Origin: G963556115 sp963675945
GTDB taxonomy: Bacteria; Planctomycetota; SZUA-567
Direction of reading: 5' to 3'
Assembly: GCA_963675945.1 (NCBI GenBank)
Contig: OY780932.1
Span: forward strand, 620,001-684,000
DNA length: 64,000 bases
How positions within the stretch are numbered: position 1 is the stretch's first letter; every line of letters begins with the position of its first letter. Below the pieces are notes generated by a model. It was given only the letters and a program-made list of their open reading frames with translations. It had not been told where the DNA came from and ran no database searches. Made by a program: the position numbers and the translations under genes. Positions 43,883-52,708 of this stretch are shown piece by piece.

Positions 43883-44641
43883 TCATTCCTGCCTGAAATT
43901 CCGCACCGTAACCCCCGTAACCTTCTTGACCACCCGGCATAAATGGCTCTGATCGGCAAACCCTGCGTCTAAAGCCGCAATACTTGGACTGGCCCCGGCA
44001 TTGATTGCAGCCAATGCTGAGGCCACCCTGAGCTTATCGATATATGCCGCCGGGCTCATTCCAAACTCGTGCACAAAGAGCCGCTGATAATAATACTTGT
44101 TCACCCCAGCGTATTCCGCAATATCCTCCAGCGTAATCTTCAATGCATAATGTCTTTGTATAAACTCTATGCCCAACCGAATCGGCAGTGACAAATCCGC
44201 TATTTCCTGCTGCGCATCCCAGTCAACCCTGAGCCTCGCCACCTTGGCCTGCACTTCCGTTAGCAAGGCAGCAGGATACCTGTCTTGAATTAGCAGCGCA
44301 AACGCCTCGGAAAATAAACTTTGGACAACCGTTATCATATTCTCGGTAGGGGTTGCACGCAACACCTCAGGCAGCAGAGAGAGCGCCAGATAATCATACC
44401 CGCCGGAGAATGCCGAGATACAGTGATGCTGCTGCAATGGCCGGAGCAGAAAGACCTCTGCCCGGCTGTATATCTCCTTGAAATCATCTATTATCATTAT
44501 TCTGGAACCACGAAGCATTGCCCCAATAACCCACGATCCATGTGAGTGACGCGAAAAATCATGGCAGATATTCTCTGCCAGTATCGCCTTGCTCTGGGCA
44601 CTACCGGCTAGTTTACACTCCGTAATCCGACTCTTCCTCAC
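43883..44641 (-). CDS. AraC-family transcriptional regulator
   Basis: A 252-residue regulator with an N-terminal cupin-like sensing region (HDFSRHSHGSWVIGAMLRGS) and two C-terminal helix-turn-helix motifs: LEDIAEYAGVNKYYYQRLFVHEFGMSPAAYI and PSIAALDAGFADQSHLCRVVKKVTGVT. The second motif has the usual GF.DQSH pattern. It follows a cupin gene on the same strand (62 bases), so both may respond to the same small molecule. The inducer is unknown. Confidence 0.9.
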   Translation of the reverse strand: MRKSRITECKLAGSAQSKAILAENICHDFSRHSHGSWVIGAMLRGSRIMIIDDFKEIYSRAEVFLLRPLQQHHCISAFSGGYDYLALSLLPEVLRATPTENMITVVQSLFSEAFALLIQDRYPAALLTEVQAKVARLRVDWDAQQEIADLSLPIRLGIEFIQRHYALKITLEDIAEYAGVNKYYYQRLFVHEFGMSPAAYIDKLRVASALAAINAGASPSIAALDAGFADQSHLCRVVKKVTGVTVRNFRQE

Positions 44642-44702
44642 TCCGCCCTCTATCTTTATATTATCTATCCACTAGCAGCACGGAGGAGAGCATAGATACG
44701 CC

Positions 44703-45104
44703 CTAATCCCGAGCTTTAAAGAACTTTGCCAGCAGAGTCAACCCCTGCGTCCCGGCTCTGACACTATGCTCGACCCCGCTGGGTATCAACGCCATAACCC
44801 CAGGCTGGTATACCACCGTATCCCCACCCAGACTCGCCTCACCCTCACCCCTGATTACCTCATGCAGCTCCCACTCAGCGGCATGTACATGCGTCGCCAG
44901 CTCACATCCAGCGTCAACCCCGACCAACAATGCCTGCAGTGCCTGACCACTCTCTTCCCAACTCACCAAAGTCTTGAGCCGAACCCCTACGAACTTCGGA
45001 TGTGCCACCCACTCCTCGTCGGCAAAAGTCTTTACTCCACCGAGAGTTACCAACCGCCCAGTCTCCAACGCTGCCAACAAAGCACCATTATTTTCCATAT
45101 TCAT
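44703..45104 (-). CDS. Small cupin-domain protein
   Basis: A 133-residue single cupin (double-stranded beta-helix) protein. The first cupin motif has the metal-type pattern GCELATHVHAAEWELHEVIRGEG with two His and a Glu; the second is PSGVEHSVRAG. Related proteins include ChrR-like anti-sigma C-domains and small dioxygenase-like cupins. No zinc anti-sigma N-domain is present. It probably shares a transcript with the AraC gene behind it. Shine-Dalgarno AAAAGGAGAG. Confidence 0.8.
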   Translation of the reverse strand: MNMENNGALLAALETGRLVTLGGVKTFADEEWVAHPKFVGVRLKTLVSWEESGQALQALLVGVDAGCELATHVHAAEWELHEVIRGEGEASLGGDTVVYQPGVMALIPSGVEHSVRAGTQGLTLLAKFFKARD

Positions 45105-45213
45105 TATTCTCTCCTTTTAATATAACATTGCAACCGTATATCTACACAATAGAGAATAACACCAAAGAAGCTAAGATTATTGTACGATCTTGCTAAATCC
45201 TACCTCAAAAAAA

Positions 45214-45239
45214 AAGCTTACTGGTAAACCAGTAAGCTT
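45214..45239 (-). terminator. Terminator of the initiator tRNA gene
   Basis: Perfect 11-base stem AAGCTTACTGG / CCAGTAAGCTT with a four-base loop; the minus strand continues TTTTTT. Lies ten bases beyond the tRNA 3' end. Confidence 0.9.
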
Positions 45240-45249
45240 GCATAATATT

Positions 45250-45326
<77 letters not shown>

Positions 45327-45380
45327 ATGTTTAAAATAATAAACAAACGCTCATATTTTTCTCAAGCGTTATGTTAGAAT

Positions 45381-45408
45381 ATTATAGAGCGCAGATAAAA
45401 TGAGTCAA
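45381..45408 (-). promoter_or_regulatory. Promoter of the initiator tRNA
   Basis: On the minus strand TTGACT (45408-45403), 16-base spacer, TATAAT (45386-45381). A strong match, about 50 bases upstream of the mature tRNA end. Confidence 0.75.
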
Positions 45409-45466
45409 GAGGATTAATAAAAAAAGTATATAATTGAGTATTCCCTGCCAAATGCCCGGTTTAGAC

Positions 45467-45495
45467 TTGTATTTTTCCTATTTTTATGCTATAGA
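45467..45495 (+). promoter_or_regulatory. Candidate promoter of gcvPB
   Basis: TTGTAT (45467-45472), 17-base spacer, TATAGA (45490-45495), leaving a 65-base leader. No glycine riboswitch fold was recognised in the leader. Confidence 0.55.
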
Positions 45496-45562
45496 ATAAG
45501 GGATGACAGTAACAATTACAAATTTATAAAATCCTCTACAAACTTTGTAATAAGGTATATAT

Positions 45563-47023
45563 ATGCAGCTAATCTATGAAAAGAGTACTGAAAATCGTCA
45601 TACCTACCAGCTACCCGCGCTCGATCTTCCCGCAAAGCCACTGACTAGCCTCCTGGGGAATCTCCAACGTGAAGAAGCTGCAGAACTGCCTGAATTATCT
45701 GAGCTCGAGGTGACCAGACATTTTATCGCTCTTGCCGAGCGTAACCACTCGGTTGACAAGAACTTCTACCCATTGGGGTCATGTACCATGAAGTACAACC
45801 CCAAGATCAATGAAAAGGTAGCGGCTCTTGAGGGATTCACCGGTCTACATCCATACGTTGAGTTTTTTCGCGCTCAGGGTACCATGCGCCTGCTCTATAG
45901 GCTTCAGAAAGATTTGCAAAACCTCTGTGGAATGCAGGAGTTTACCCTCGCCCCGATGGCCGGAGCCCACGGTGAGTTTGTCGGCATGAGTATGATCCGC
46001 GCCTATCATAAGAGCCGGGGTGAAGCAGAACAACGTAAATACGTTCTCATACCTGATTCCGCCCACGGCACCAATCCGGCGAGTGCGGTTATTGCAGGTT
46101 TTCAAGTGCGCTCTGTCGCCAGCAATGACGCGGGAGAAATCGATATTGCAGATCTCAAAGCCAAGATGGGTGACGATGTAGCCGGCATAATGCTTACCAA
46201 CCCCAATACTCTGGGTATCTTTGAGAGTAAGATATTGGAGATTTCAGAGATTGTACATAATGCTGGTGGGCTGCTCTATTATGACGGTGCCAATCTCAAT
46301 GCAATCTGCGGTATCTGCCGCCCCGGAGACATGGGTTTTGATGTCATCCATCTCAACCTGCACAAGACCTTCAGCACTCCGCACGGCGGTGGCGGCCCCG
46401 GATCTGGTCCGGTCGGAGTCAGTGAACGCCTGGTACCATTCCTGCCCATACCCCGTATTATCAGAGCCGCAATCGAATCCCCAGAGATTGAATTTGTCTG
46501 GTCAAACGACTTCCCCCAAAGTATCGGCAGAGTATCGAGCTTTTACGGAAATATCGGGGTCTGCCTCAAAGCTTACGCCTATATCCGCAGCCTCGGCAAC
46601 GAGGGTCTGCGTGATGTCGCCAGGTACTCGGTGCTTGCCGCCAACTACCTGCGCGTCAAGCTGAAAGACTTGTTCCCAACCCCATTTGACCGCAGCTGTA
46701 TGCATGAGTTTATCGCAACGCCTTCACCAAAACTTCTAGAGAATGGCGTACACACCCTTGATATCGCCAAAGGCTTGATTGAGCGCGGTATCCACCCACC
46801 AACCATCTACTTCCCGCTCATCGTCCCAGAAGCTATAATGATCGAACCTACCGAGACCGAGCCACTCCGTATTCTCAATGAGTTTATCGCGCTAATGACA
46901 GATATAGCAACAGAAGGCTGTAACAATCCAGAGAAGCTCAAGAACGCTCCGGAGAACACCCCGGTGAGCCGTCTCGATGAGACCCGAGCCGCACGCAATC
47001 CGGTTCTTACCTATCAAGGATAA
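45563..47023 (+). CDS. gcvPB: Glycine dehydrogenase (decarboxylating) subunit 2
   Basis: The PLP-binding half of the P-protein of the glycine cleavage system. The 486-residue protein has NHSVDKNFYPLGSCTMKYNP, EFTLAPMAGAHGEFVGM, PDSAHGTNPASAVIAGF, and the PLP lysine in HLNLHKTFSTPHGGGGPG. The two-subunit form (gcvPA plus gcvPB) is common in anaerobes. gcvPA, gcvT and gcvH are not adjacent, so this copy is separated from its partners. Confidence 0.95.
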   Translation: MQLIYEKSTENRHTYQLPALDLPAKPLTSLLGNLQREEAAELPELSELEVTRHFIALAERNHSVDKNFYPLGSCTMKYNPKINEKVAALEGFTGLHPYVEFFRAQGTMRLLYRLQKDLQNLCGMQEFTLAPMAGAHGEFVGMSMIRAYHKSRGEAEQRKYVLIPDSAHGTNPASAVIAGFQVRSVASNDAGEIDIADLKAKMGDDVAGIMLTNPNTLGIFESKILEISEIVHNAGGLLYYDGANLNAICGICRPGDMGFDVIHLNLHKTFSTPHGGGGPGSGPVGVSERLVPFLPIPRIIRAAIESPEIEFVWSNDFPQSIGRVSSFYGNIGVCLKAYAYIRSLGNEGLRDVARYSVLAANYLRVKLKDLFPTPFDRSCMHEFIATPSPKLLENGVHTLDIAKGLIERGIHPPTIYFPLIVPEAIMIEPTETEPLRILNEFIALMTDIATEGCNNPEKLKNAPENTPVSRLDETRAARNPVLTYQG

Positions 47024-47057
47024 AGCAAGGAGAATTATATATAGTAACGCAAACGTA

Positions 47058-47086
47058 TTGACTCAACTAGTATACTCCCGGATAAT
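47058..47086 (+). promoter_or_regulatory. Candidate promoter of the glycosyltransferase pair
   Basis: TTGACT (47058-47063), 17-base spacer, GATAAT (47081-47086). The leader of about 140 bases contains a second TATAAT at 47108-47113. Confidence 0.5.
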
Positions 47087-47229
47087 ACATATTTCACTAT
47101 TATCACTTATAATACTATCTGCGATTCCTGTATTTTACCGCGAATCGTGCCAAAATGTTATTATAAGTAACGACTTCAACCTTTAAGAAAGACTAGGATA
47201 ACTTACTGGCAAAGGGATAAAGGGGTATA

Positions 47230-48450
47230 ATGATCTGGTTATGGACAAGGCGAGCTGCCAATATCGCTGGAGTTGTACTCTGCATCTTCATGCTTATATA
47301 CTTCACACACACTAGACTCTGGAGCAGTAACGGACTGAACAACACCCGTCCCATAAGTGATAGCAGCATCTTCTTTGACTCTGGTAAAGCCTTATATTCA
47401 GGCAGATCACCCTATTACATTTATACAGAGGCATTGGAATCCGATGCCGTATTCCCAGGCTCACTCTACTGCTATCTTCCGACCCTGGCCACACTCCTAG
47501 CACCACTCACCCCACTCTCAATAGCCGCCAAGAATCTTGTCTGGTACACAGTTATTACTCTCAGCCTGATTATAAGCGTCTACCTGCTCTATAGAATTGC
47601 TCTCCTTGCCGGGCTGGCACCCCCACAGGGCTGGAGATTCCCGGTCACAGTCGGTATTACCGCTCTCCTCTTCGAACCGATCCAGAACAATTATGTCCAT
47701 GGTCAATCAAATACCCTGCTCTTATTGAGTATTGTCGGCTTTATGTATTGCTTTCTACAGAAGCGTCCATACCTCGCCGGTATTCTTCTCGGTTTCGGCA
47801 TCACGCTCAAATTCTTTCCCCTCATCTTTATCCCCTTCCTCTTCTTCCGCCGCGAATGGAAGATAATCGGCAGCAGTATTCTGGCTACACTCTTCTTTTT
47901 AGCGCTCCCGCTACTATATTGCAACGGCATAACTATCTACTCAGACTTCTTCACCGTCTTCACCGCCCGCTCCAGCAGCAATTACCAGTTTCTGGAATTC
48001 TTCACCACCCTCTACCGCACCTGCATCTGGTTTATCCCTACTTTGGAGAGTCGAATTGTCAAAGCTAGCTGCATACTATTAACACTCCTGCTCCTCTGCG
48101 GCATCGACTTCTTCTTACGTCGAAAAAGTTGGAAAACGCCCCAGCAAAAAGTTAGCGCAGATGCGTTGATGTTGAGTGTTTTCACTACCTCTATTCTACT
48201 CATCCATCCTCACTCCGAGGTTCATATCATGCTTTTTGCCCTACCCGGATTTATGCTCAGTGGAATGTATGCCTTAAAACGCGCCAGTATCCTGAGTATT
48301 CTGGCCTGGGCCATAGTCTATGGACTATTTGTCCCAATGCTCTGGGTAGAGTCCACCCCCGTCACCTTTTTCTCTCTGATAGCGCTGAATATATACTGCA
48401 TTTATGCCGCTAACACCGGATATACCACCACAACTCAAGAAAGCAGGTAA
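47230..48450 (+). CDS. Glycosyltransferase family 87-like membrane protein
   Basis: A 406-residue protein with about ten hydrophobic segments and the GT87/DUF2029 features: an N-terminal loop with DSSIFFDSGKALYSGRSPYY, FPGSLYCYLPTLATLLAPL, NNYVHGQSNTLLLL and ITLKFFPLIFIPFLFFRREWK. These enzymes are polyprenyl-phosphate-sugar-dependent transferases of the C-type. It ends seven bases before a polyprenyl-glycosyltransferase gene that could make its lipid-linked donor. Start ATG has AAAGGGG upstream. Confidence 0.8.
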   Translation: MIWLWTRRAANIAGVVLCIFMLIYFTHTRLWSSNGLNNTRPISDSSIFFDSGKALYSGRSPYYIYTEALESDAVFPGSLYCYLPTLATLLAPLTPLSIAAKNLVWYTVITLSLIISVYLLYRIALLAGLAPPQGWRFPVTVGITALLFEPIQNNYVHGQSNTLLLLSIVGFMYCFLQKRPYLAGILLGFGITLKFFPLIFIPFLFFRREWKIIGSSILATLFFLALPLLYCNGITIYSDFFTVFTARSSSNYQFLEFFTTLYRTCIWFIPTLESRIVKASCILLTLLLLCGIDFFLRRKSWKTPQQKVSADALMLSVFTTSILLIHPHSEVHIMLFALPGFMLSGMYALKRASILSILAWAIVYGLFVPMLWVESTPVTFFSLIALNIYCIYAANTGYTTTTQESR

Positions 48451-48456
48451 CGCCCC

Positions 48457-49209
48457 ATGTCCGCAAATTTTCCCAAAGTATTCCTGGTAATTCCCTGCTA
48501 TAATGAGGAAAAACGCCTCCAGATCGAAGCTTTTGCTGCAGTTCTTACCGAGTGGGACTGGCTCGAACTCTGCTTTGTCGATGACGGCAGTAGCGATGGC
48601 ACCGCAGAACTCATCAAGACCAATCTGAGTCACCAGACGCGGGTTCATCTCATTACCAATCCCAGTAATATCGGTAAAGCCGGGAGTGTCCGAGCCGGTA
48701 TAAATTACGGACTCAAAGCGAGTAACGCCGAGCTCTTTGGCTACTGGGATGCAGATCTGGCCACCCCTTTCAGCGAACTAACCGGCATGGTGGGTAAATT
48801 TTCTACAAACCCTCAGGCCATGCTGGTGATGGGATCACGTATCAAGACCCTGGGAAAGAATATTAGCCGCAAGCGCAGCAGACACTATATCGGCAGAGTC
48901 TTTGCCACCCTTGCCTGCACTATCCTCCAAGTAGCAATCTATGACACCCAGTGTGGTGCCAAACTCTTTACCCGCGAGTTTGCCGAGATTGCATTCGCTG
49001 CCCCCTTAAGTACCGGCTGGTGTTTCGATATTGAGCTCCTGATCCGCCTCCAGCAGCACTTCAAGGATCCGAAAGTAATCTACAAACTAGTCGTTGAGCA
49101 ACCCTTGAATACCTGGGTTGATATCGAAGGCAGTAAAATACGCACCCGCCATTTCATCGGTATTGCCCGCGATATGTTTCGGCTCTTTATCCTCAGCCGT
49201 TTCAACTGA
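48457..49209 (+). CDS. Family 2 glycosyltransferase (polyprenyl-phosphate sugar synthase type)
   Basis: A 250-residue soluble GT-A enzyme. VFLVIPCYNEEKRL, CFVDDGSSDGT, GKAGSVRAGI, YWDADLATP (DxD-like metal site), GSRIKTLG, and TQCGAKLF match ALG5/DPM1-like transferases that move a sugar to polyprenyl phosphate. The product would feed the GT87-like protein encoded directly before it. Good candidates for a glycan or glycoprotein pathway together with the O-antigen ligase-like gene at 17089. Confidence 0.88.
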   Translation: MSANFPKVFLVIPCYNEEKRLQIEAFAAVLTEWDWLELCFVDDGSSDGTAELIKTNLSHQTRVHLITNPSNIGKAGSVRAGINYGLKASNAELFGYWDADLATPFSELTGMVGKFSTNPQAMLVMGSRIKTLGKNISRKRSRHYIGRVFATLACTILQVAIYDTQCGAKLFTREFAEIAFAAPLSTGWCFDIELLIRLQQHFKDPKVIYKLVVEQPLNTWVDIEGSKIRTRHFIGIARDMFRLFILSRFN

Positions 49210-49288
49210 GTAATTGCCATAAGCGGCTCTGTTTCCCTGCAACTACTAAGCGCATCTGCCCTTGAGTGTCAAAAGCTTCGGTTGGCAA

Positions 49289-49328
49289 CAAAAAAAGTAT
49301 AGACCCAGCTCAACGCCGGATCTATACT
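49289..49328 (-). terminator. Terminator of glgC
   Basis: On the minus strand a 14-base stem from AGTATAGATCCGGC with GCTGGGTCTATACT (two wobble pairs, five-base loop), then TTTTTTT. Confidence 0.9.
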
Positions 49329-49362
49329 CAGAACATGCAACAACAGTAAAGTATTAGTTGGC

Positions 49363-50640
49363 TTAAAAGACAAAGCCGTCAGGGATAATCGCCCCCTTAC
49401 TGACAATGATAATTCCATCACGAACACAGAAACGTTCCTCCGGATCATCATAGTATTCGATATTCTCCCGATTGACCAGTTGTGCTCCATGACCGATCGA
49501 ACTATTCTTGTCAATTATAGCCCTTTTTATATATGCCCCCGAACCAATACCGATAAACGGTTTACCTTTACAGTGATCCTGATCCTGATAGAAATCCGCC
49601 CCCATAACATATGAAGATTCGATAGTTGCTCCCGGTTGTATCCTGGTGCGCAAACCTACCAGTGAACCACGCACCATACCCCCGTCAACAATTGTACCGT
49701 CACTGAGTAGTGCTCCTTCAACTGAAGCTTGGTTGAGTTTTGCCCCCGGGAGGAACCGCTGATGAGTATAGAGTGGCATAACGGTATCGAAGAGATTGAA
49801 TTTCGGTAGAGTCTGCACCAGATCAATATTGGCTTCATAGAAAGCGCCGACAGTACCTATATCGGCCCAGTAATCATTGAAGCAGAACGCCTGCACTTTA
49901 CGCTCTTCAATAGCCTGAGGAATAATGTGCTTACCGAAATCTGTCTGCGAATCATCCCGGTGCAGCATCTCATCCATCGCCTCTGTCTTGGCCAGATAGA
50001 TACCCATACTCGCCAGGAATGGTCTCTCCCGCGCCTCATGTTCAGCAAGGCCAAAGGTTGTAGTATCGACCATCATCGCATCCAATTCTTCATCGCTCTT
50101 GGGCTTCTCGGCAAATTGAATAATCCTGCCGGTCTCATCGGTCTTCAAAAGCCCTAGTTCCGGCGCTTCCTGTCTGGTCACCGGCTGCACCGCAATTGAA
50201 AAATCTGCTTCCGCCTCGGCATGAACTTGGAAGAAATCCCGATAATCCATCTTATACAGATGATCTCCGGAGAGTACGAGAATATTGCTCGGACGGGTCT
50301 TATCCGTAATGTGCCTCCAGCTCTGTCTAACCGCGTCCGCTGTACCCTGGAACCAGTTTCCGCCGGTATTGGTCAGCTCTGCGGCGAGGATATCAACATA
50401 ACCTCCGGAGAAAGCATCAAATCTATAGGCTGTAGAGATATGCTGATTCAAACTTGCCGACTGATACATTGTCAACACATATATTTGCATTATATGCGAA
50501 TTAATACAGTTTGAGATCGGTACATCTATAAGCCTATATTTACCACCGATAGGCACCGCCGGTTTACTACGCTCTTTTGTTAACGGGAACAATCTTGTTC
50601 CCTTCCCTCCGCCAAGAATAACTGCTACAGTCTTATTCAT
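49363..50640 (-). CDS. glgC: Glucose-1-phosphate adenylyltransferase
   Basis: GlgC makes ADP-glucose for glycogen. The 425-residue protein starts VILGGGKGTRLFPLTKERSKPAVPIGGKYRLIDVPISNC, has LSGDHLYKMDYRDF, QFAEKPKSDEE, GIYLAKTEAM, DIGTVGAFYEANIDL and the C-terminal left-handed beta-helix with VNRENIEYYDDPEERFCVRDGIIIV. The regulatory and catalytic lysine regions are in place. glgA and glgB are not adjacent. The start has AAGG (AAGGTAATG). Confidence 0.96.
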   Translation of the reverse strand: MNKTVAVILGGGKGTRLFPLTKERSKPAVPIGGKYRLIDVPISNCINSHIMQIYVLTMYQSASLNQHISTAYRFDAFSGGYVDILAAELTNTGGNWFQGTADAVRQSWRHITDKTRPSNILVLSGDHLYKMDYRDFFQVHAEAEADFSIAVQPVTRQEAPELGLLKTDETGRIIQFAEKPKSDEELDAMMVDTTTFGLAEHEARERPFLASMGIYLAKTEAMDEMLHRDDSQTDFGKHIIPQAIEERKVQAFCFNDYWADIGTVGAFYEANIDLVQTLPKFNLFDTVMPLYTHQRFLPGAKLNQASVEGALLSDGTIVDGGMVRGSLVGLRTRIQPGATIESSYVMGADFYQDQDHCKGKPFIGIGSGAYIKRAIIDKNSSIGHGAQLVNRENIEYYDDPEERFCVRDGIIIVSKGAIIPDGFVF

Positions 50641-50696
50641 TACCTTAACCTTCCCTTATAAAACGCCATACCTAACTCATCCAGAAACAAAAGCTC

Positions 50697-50725
50697 ATTA
50701 TATTCAAGATTACACTTTTACTCAT
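50697..50725 (-). promoter_or_regulatory. Candidate promoter of glgC
   Basis: On the minus strand ATGAGT (50725-50720), 17-base spacer, TATAAT (50702-50697). The -10 is perfect, the -35 weak. Confidence 0.45.
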
Positions 50726-50782
50726 TCTTCTGCAACAGAATTAAGATCAACACCTGCATTCTAACATAAATATCATTTTTCG

Positions 50783-51619
50783 CTAACGCAAATACATCAA
50801 ATTATTAAGATTAATTCCCGGCTCGTCCGGATTCTCCCCCGAATCCTGCCCCTTCCCGGAGGCATTGTCACTGCCGAAGAGAAAATCCTCTATTATCCCC
50901 AATACCTCCCGGTAATGCCTCTGCAGCATCCACCTGTCTGCATCAGGAATGAGCCTAAAACTAATACTGGCATATCCGGACAGCTGTAGCCTGTCGGCTG
51001 TAATTACCTCAGATCGTCCCCGTCCGCCATAGACAAATAAACATCTGTTCTTCAGTTGCTCCAGAATAGCTCTGCCGTCAAACTCCTCGCAAAAGATAAA
51101 GAAATCATCTCGATGCGCCGATATCCAACGTTTGAAGGTATTACGAAAGCTCACCTCACGCTCAGTGTTGCCGGTTGGACGCGGTCGTTCCGCACAAACC
51201 TGCCAGGCCTCTTGGCAGATAAAGGTATCCAGCAAGACTACAGTTCCAAACGCCTCCGGCTGTAACCTCATGGCCTCAAGCAAGACTGCTCCCCCTACCC
51301 CACAGGCAACCGCATCGACCTTACCGAGATAGCAATCCCTAAGCAGATTGACAATCTCCCTGGCCATTGTCCGCAGTGATACCGTACTCCGAGGCAGATA
51401 ACTCTCGCCATGCCCGCAGAGATCTACCGCAATAAGCCGCAGGTTATTGCGCTGCAACGAAGCGGCCAACTCAATAAAATCCAGGCTTGAGCCGCCAATA
51501 TCATGGAGCAAAAGCACAACCCTACTCCCGCCGCCATAACTTGCATAAGCAATTTTGTTACCTCGGTAAGAATACTCCAGCATACTAAGTAATTTCCACA
51601 AAAACCGACGATATTTCAT
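50783..51619 (-). CDS. Alpha/beta-hydrolase fold protein, nucleophile not evident
   Basis: A 278-residue alpha/beta-hydrolase fold protein: oxyanion-type HDIGGSSLDF, the LIAVDLCGHGES turn, a lid region, and RCLFVYGG late in the sequence. The nucleophile elbow, normally G-x-S-x-G, reads VACGVGGAVLL, with Gly where Ser is expected. The usual catalytic His site (here PDADRWMLQ) has Trp. It may be a non-catalytic relative or use other residues such as the elbow Cys. It precedes glgC on the same strand by 142 bases but glgC seems to have its own promoter. Function unknown. Confidence 0.72.
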   Translation of the reverse strand: MKYRRFLWKLLSMLEYSYRGNKIAYASYGGGSRVVLLLHDIGGSSLDFIELAASLQRNNLRLIAVDLCGHGESYLPRSTVSLRTMAREIVNLLRDCYLGKVDAVACGVGGAVLLEAMRLQPEAFGTVVLLDTFICQEAWQVCAERPRPTGNTEREVSFRNTFKRWISAHRDDFFIFCEEFDGRAILEQLKNRCLFVYGGRGRSEVITADRLQLSGYASISFRLIPDADRWMLQRHYREVLGIIEDFLFGSDNASGKGQDSGENPDEPGINLNNLMYLR

Positions 51620-51716
51620 TTTTTTTAATTAACTTTATACTTCTTCGACATCTGCCTGAAAAAAGACTAGGCCGACTTTAATTTTAAATCATTTTTTTAC
51701 TCAGAGTTTTTTTAAA

Positions 51717-51745
51717 TTTACATTAATTTATTTTTACTCTATAAT
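51717..51745 (+). promoter_or_regulatory. Promoter of the purine nucleoside phosphorylase gene
   Basis: TTTACA (51717-51722), 17-base spacer, TATAAT (51740-51745), a near-consensus match in an A+T-rich gap. Confidence 0.65.
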
Positions 51746-51823
51746 ACTCAGGTGTGAGAATAAAAATATTAATATTGAATAATGTACTGATATAATAATA
51801 TACTGAGCAAAGAAGGTTGAATA

Positions 51824-52657
51824 ATGCAGCTTGAAGAATACCAGAATAGATTGGACGAAGCGGTCAACAGAATAAAGCAGAATATCGGCACACTACCGCA
51901 TATCGGTATCATAGCCGGTACCGGACTGGGTGAACTGATAGGGGATATTGAGATAGCCGGCAGTATCGGTTATGAAGAATTACTCTTTCCCGTCTCGACA
52001 GTCGACTCACATATGGGCGTACTCTCTTGGGGTAGCTTGAATGGAGTACCGGTATTTATTCTTCAGGGGCGTTTCCATCTTTATGAAGGGTATAGCCCCT
52101 GGGAGATAGCGCTACCTATCCGCGCTCTCAGTAGCGCTGGTATGCAAACCCTCATTCTGACCAATGCTGCCGGGGGGCTGGATCTTACCTACAAGGCCGG
52201 CGACATCATGATCATTACCGATCATATCAATGCCACCGGAGCCAATCCTCTGATCGGGGCGCATCAGGAAAGTTGGGGTGACAGGTTCCCGGATATGAGC
52301 CAAGTTTGGGATAAAGAGCTAATCGGCTTCGCCGATGAATTTGCCGACAAATCCGGTACTAAACTGCATAAAGGCGTCTATGTCGCCGTAAAAGGGCCGT
52401 CACTGGAAACCCCGGCAGAGACCAGGATGTACAGAAATTTCGGAGCCCAGGCCATAGGCATGTCTACGGTTCTGGAGGCTATTACCGCGGTACAGTCCGG
52501 GGTCAGACTGTTTGGACTTTCAGCCATAACCAATGTCAACGATCCAGATGATATGGCCAAAGCTACACTGGAGGATATTGTCACTGCGGCGGAACAAGCC
52601 TCATCACGCATGCGTGAAGTGATCCAGGCGGTCTGCAGCAGAATTGCTTGCCAATAG
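51824..52657 (+). CDS. Purine nucleoside phosphorylase (trimeric type)
   Basis: The enzyme cleaves purine (2'-deoxy)nucleosides with phosphate. The 277-residue protein belongs to the trimeric PNP/MTAP family: IGIIAGTGLGELIGDI, GRFHLYEGYSPWEI, LTNAAGGLDLTYKAGDIMIITDHIN, the base-site segment KGPSLETPAETRMYRNFGAQAIGMSTVLEAI, and SAITNVND. The Glu and Asn of the base pocket are present, consistent with guanosine/inosine use. AGAAGG precedes the ATG. Confidence 0.94.
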   Translation: MQLEEYQNRLDEAVNRIKQNIGTLPHIGIIAGTGLGELIGDIEIAGSIGYEELLFPVSTVDSHMGVLSWGSLNGVPVFILQGRFHLYEGYSPWEIALPIRALSSAGMQTLILTNAAGGLDLTYKAGDIMIITDHINATGANPLIGAHQESWGDRFPDMSQVWDKELIGFADEFADKSGTKLHKGVYVAVKGPSLETPAETRMYRNFGAQAIGMSTVLEAITAVQSGVRLFGLSAITNVNDPDDMAKATLEDIVTAAEQASSRMREVIQAVCSRIACQ

Positions 52658-52708
52658 TATTCTTCTGACTATACCTTATGATTGCTATGTGAGGAAGAGA
52701 TTGTCACC

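Noticed and set aside
43834..43897. Eight-base inverted repeat TTCAGGCA / TGCCTGAA
   Set aside because: The loop is 48 bases and one arm is in the AraC coding region; likely chance.
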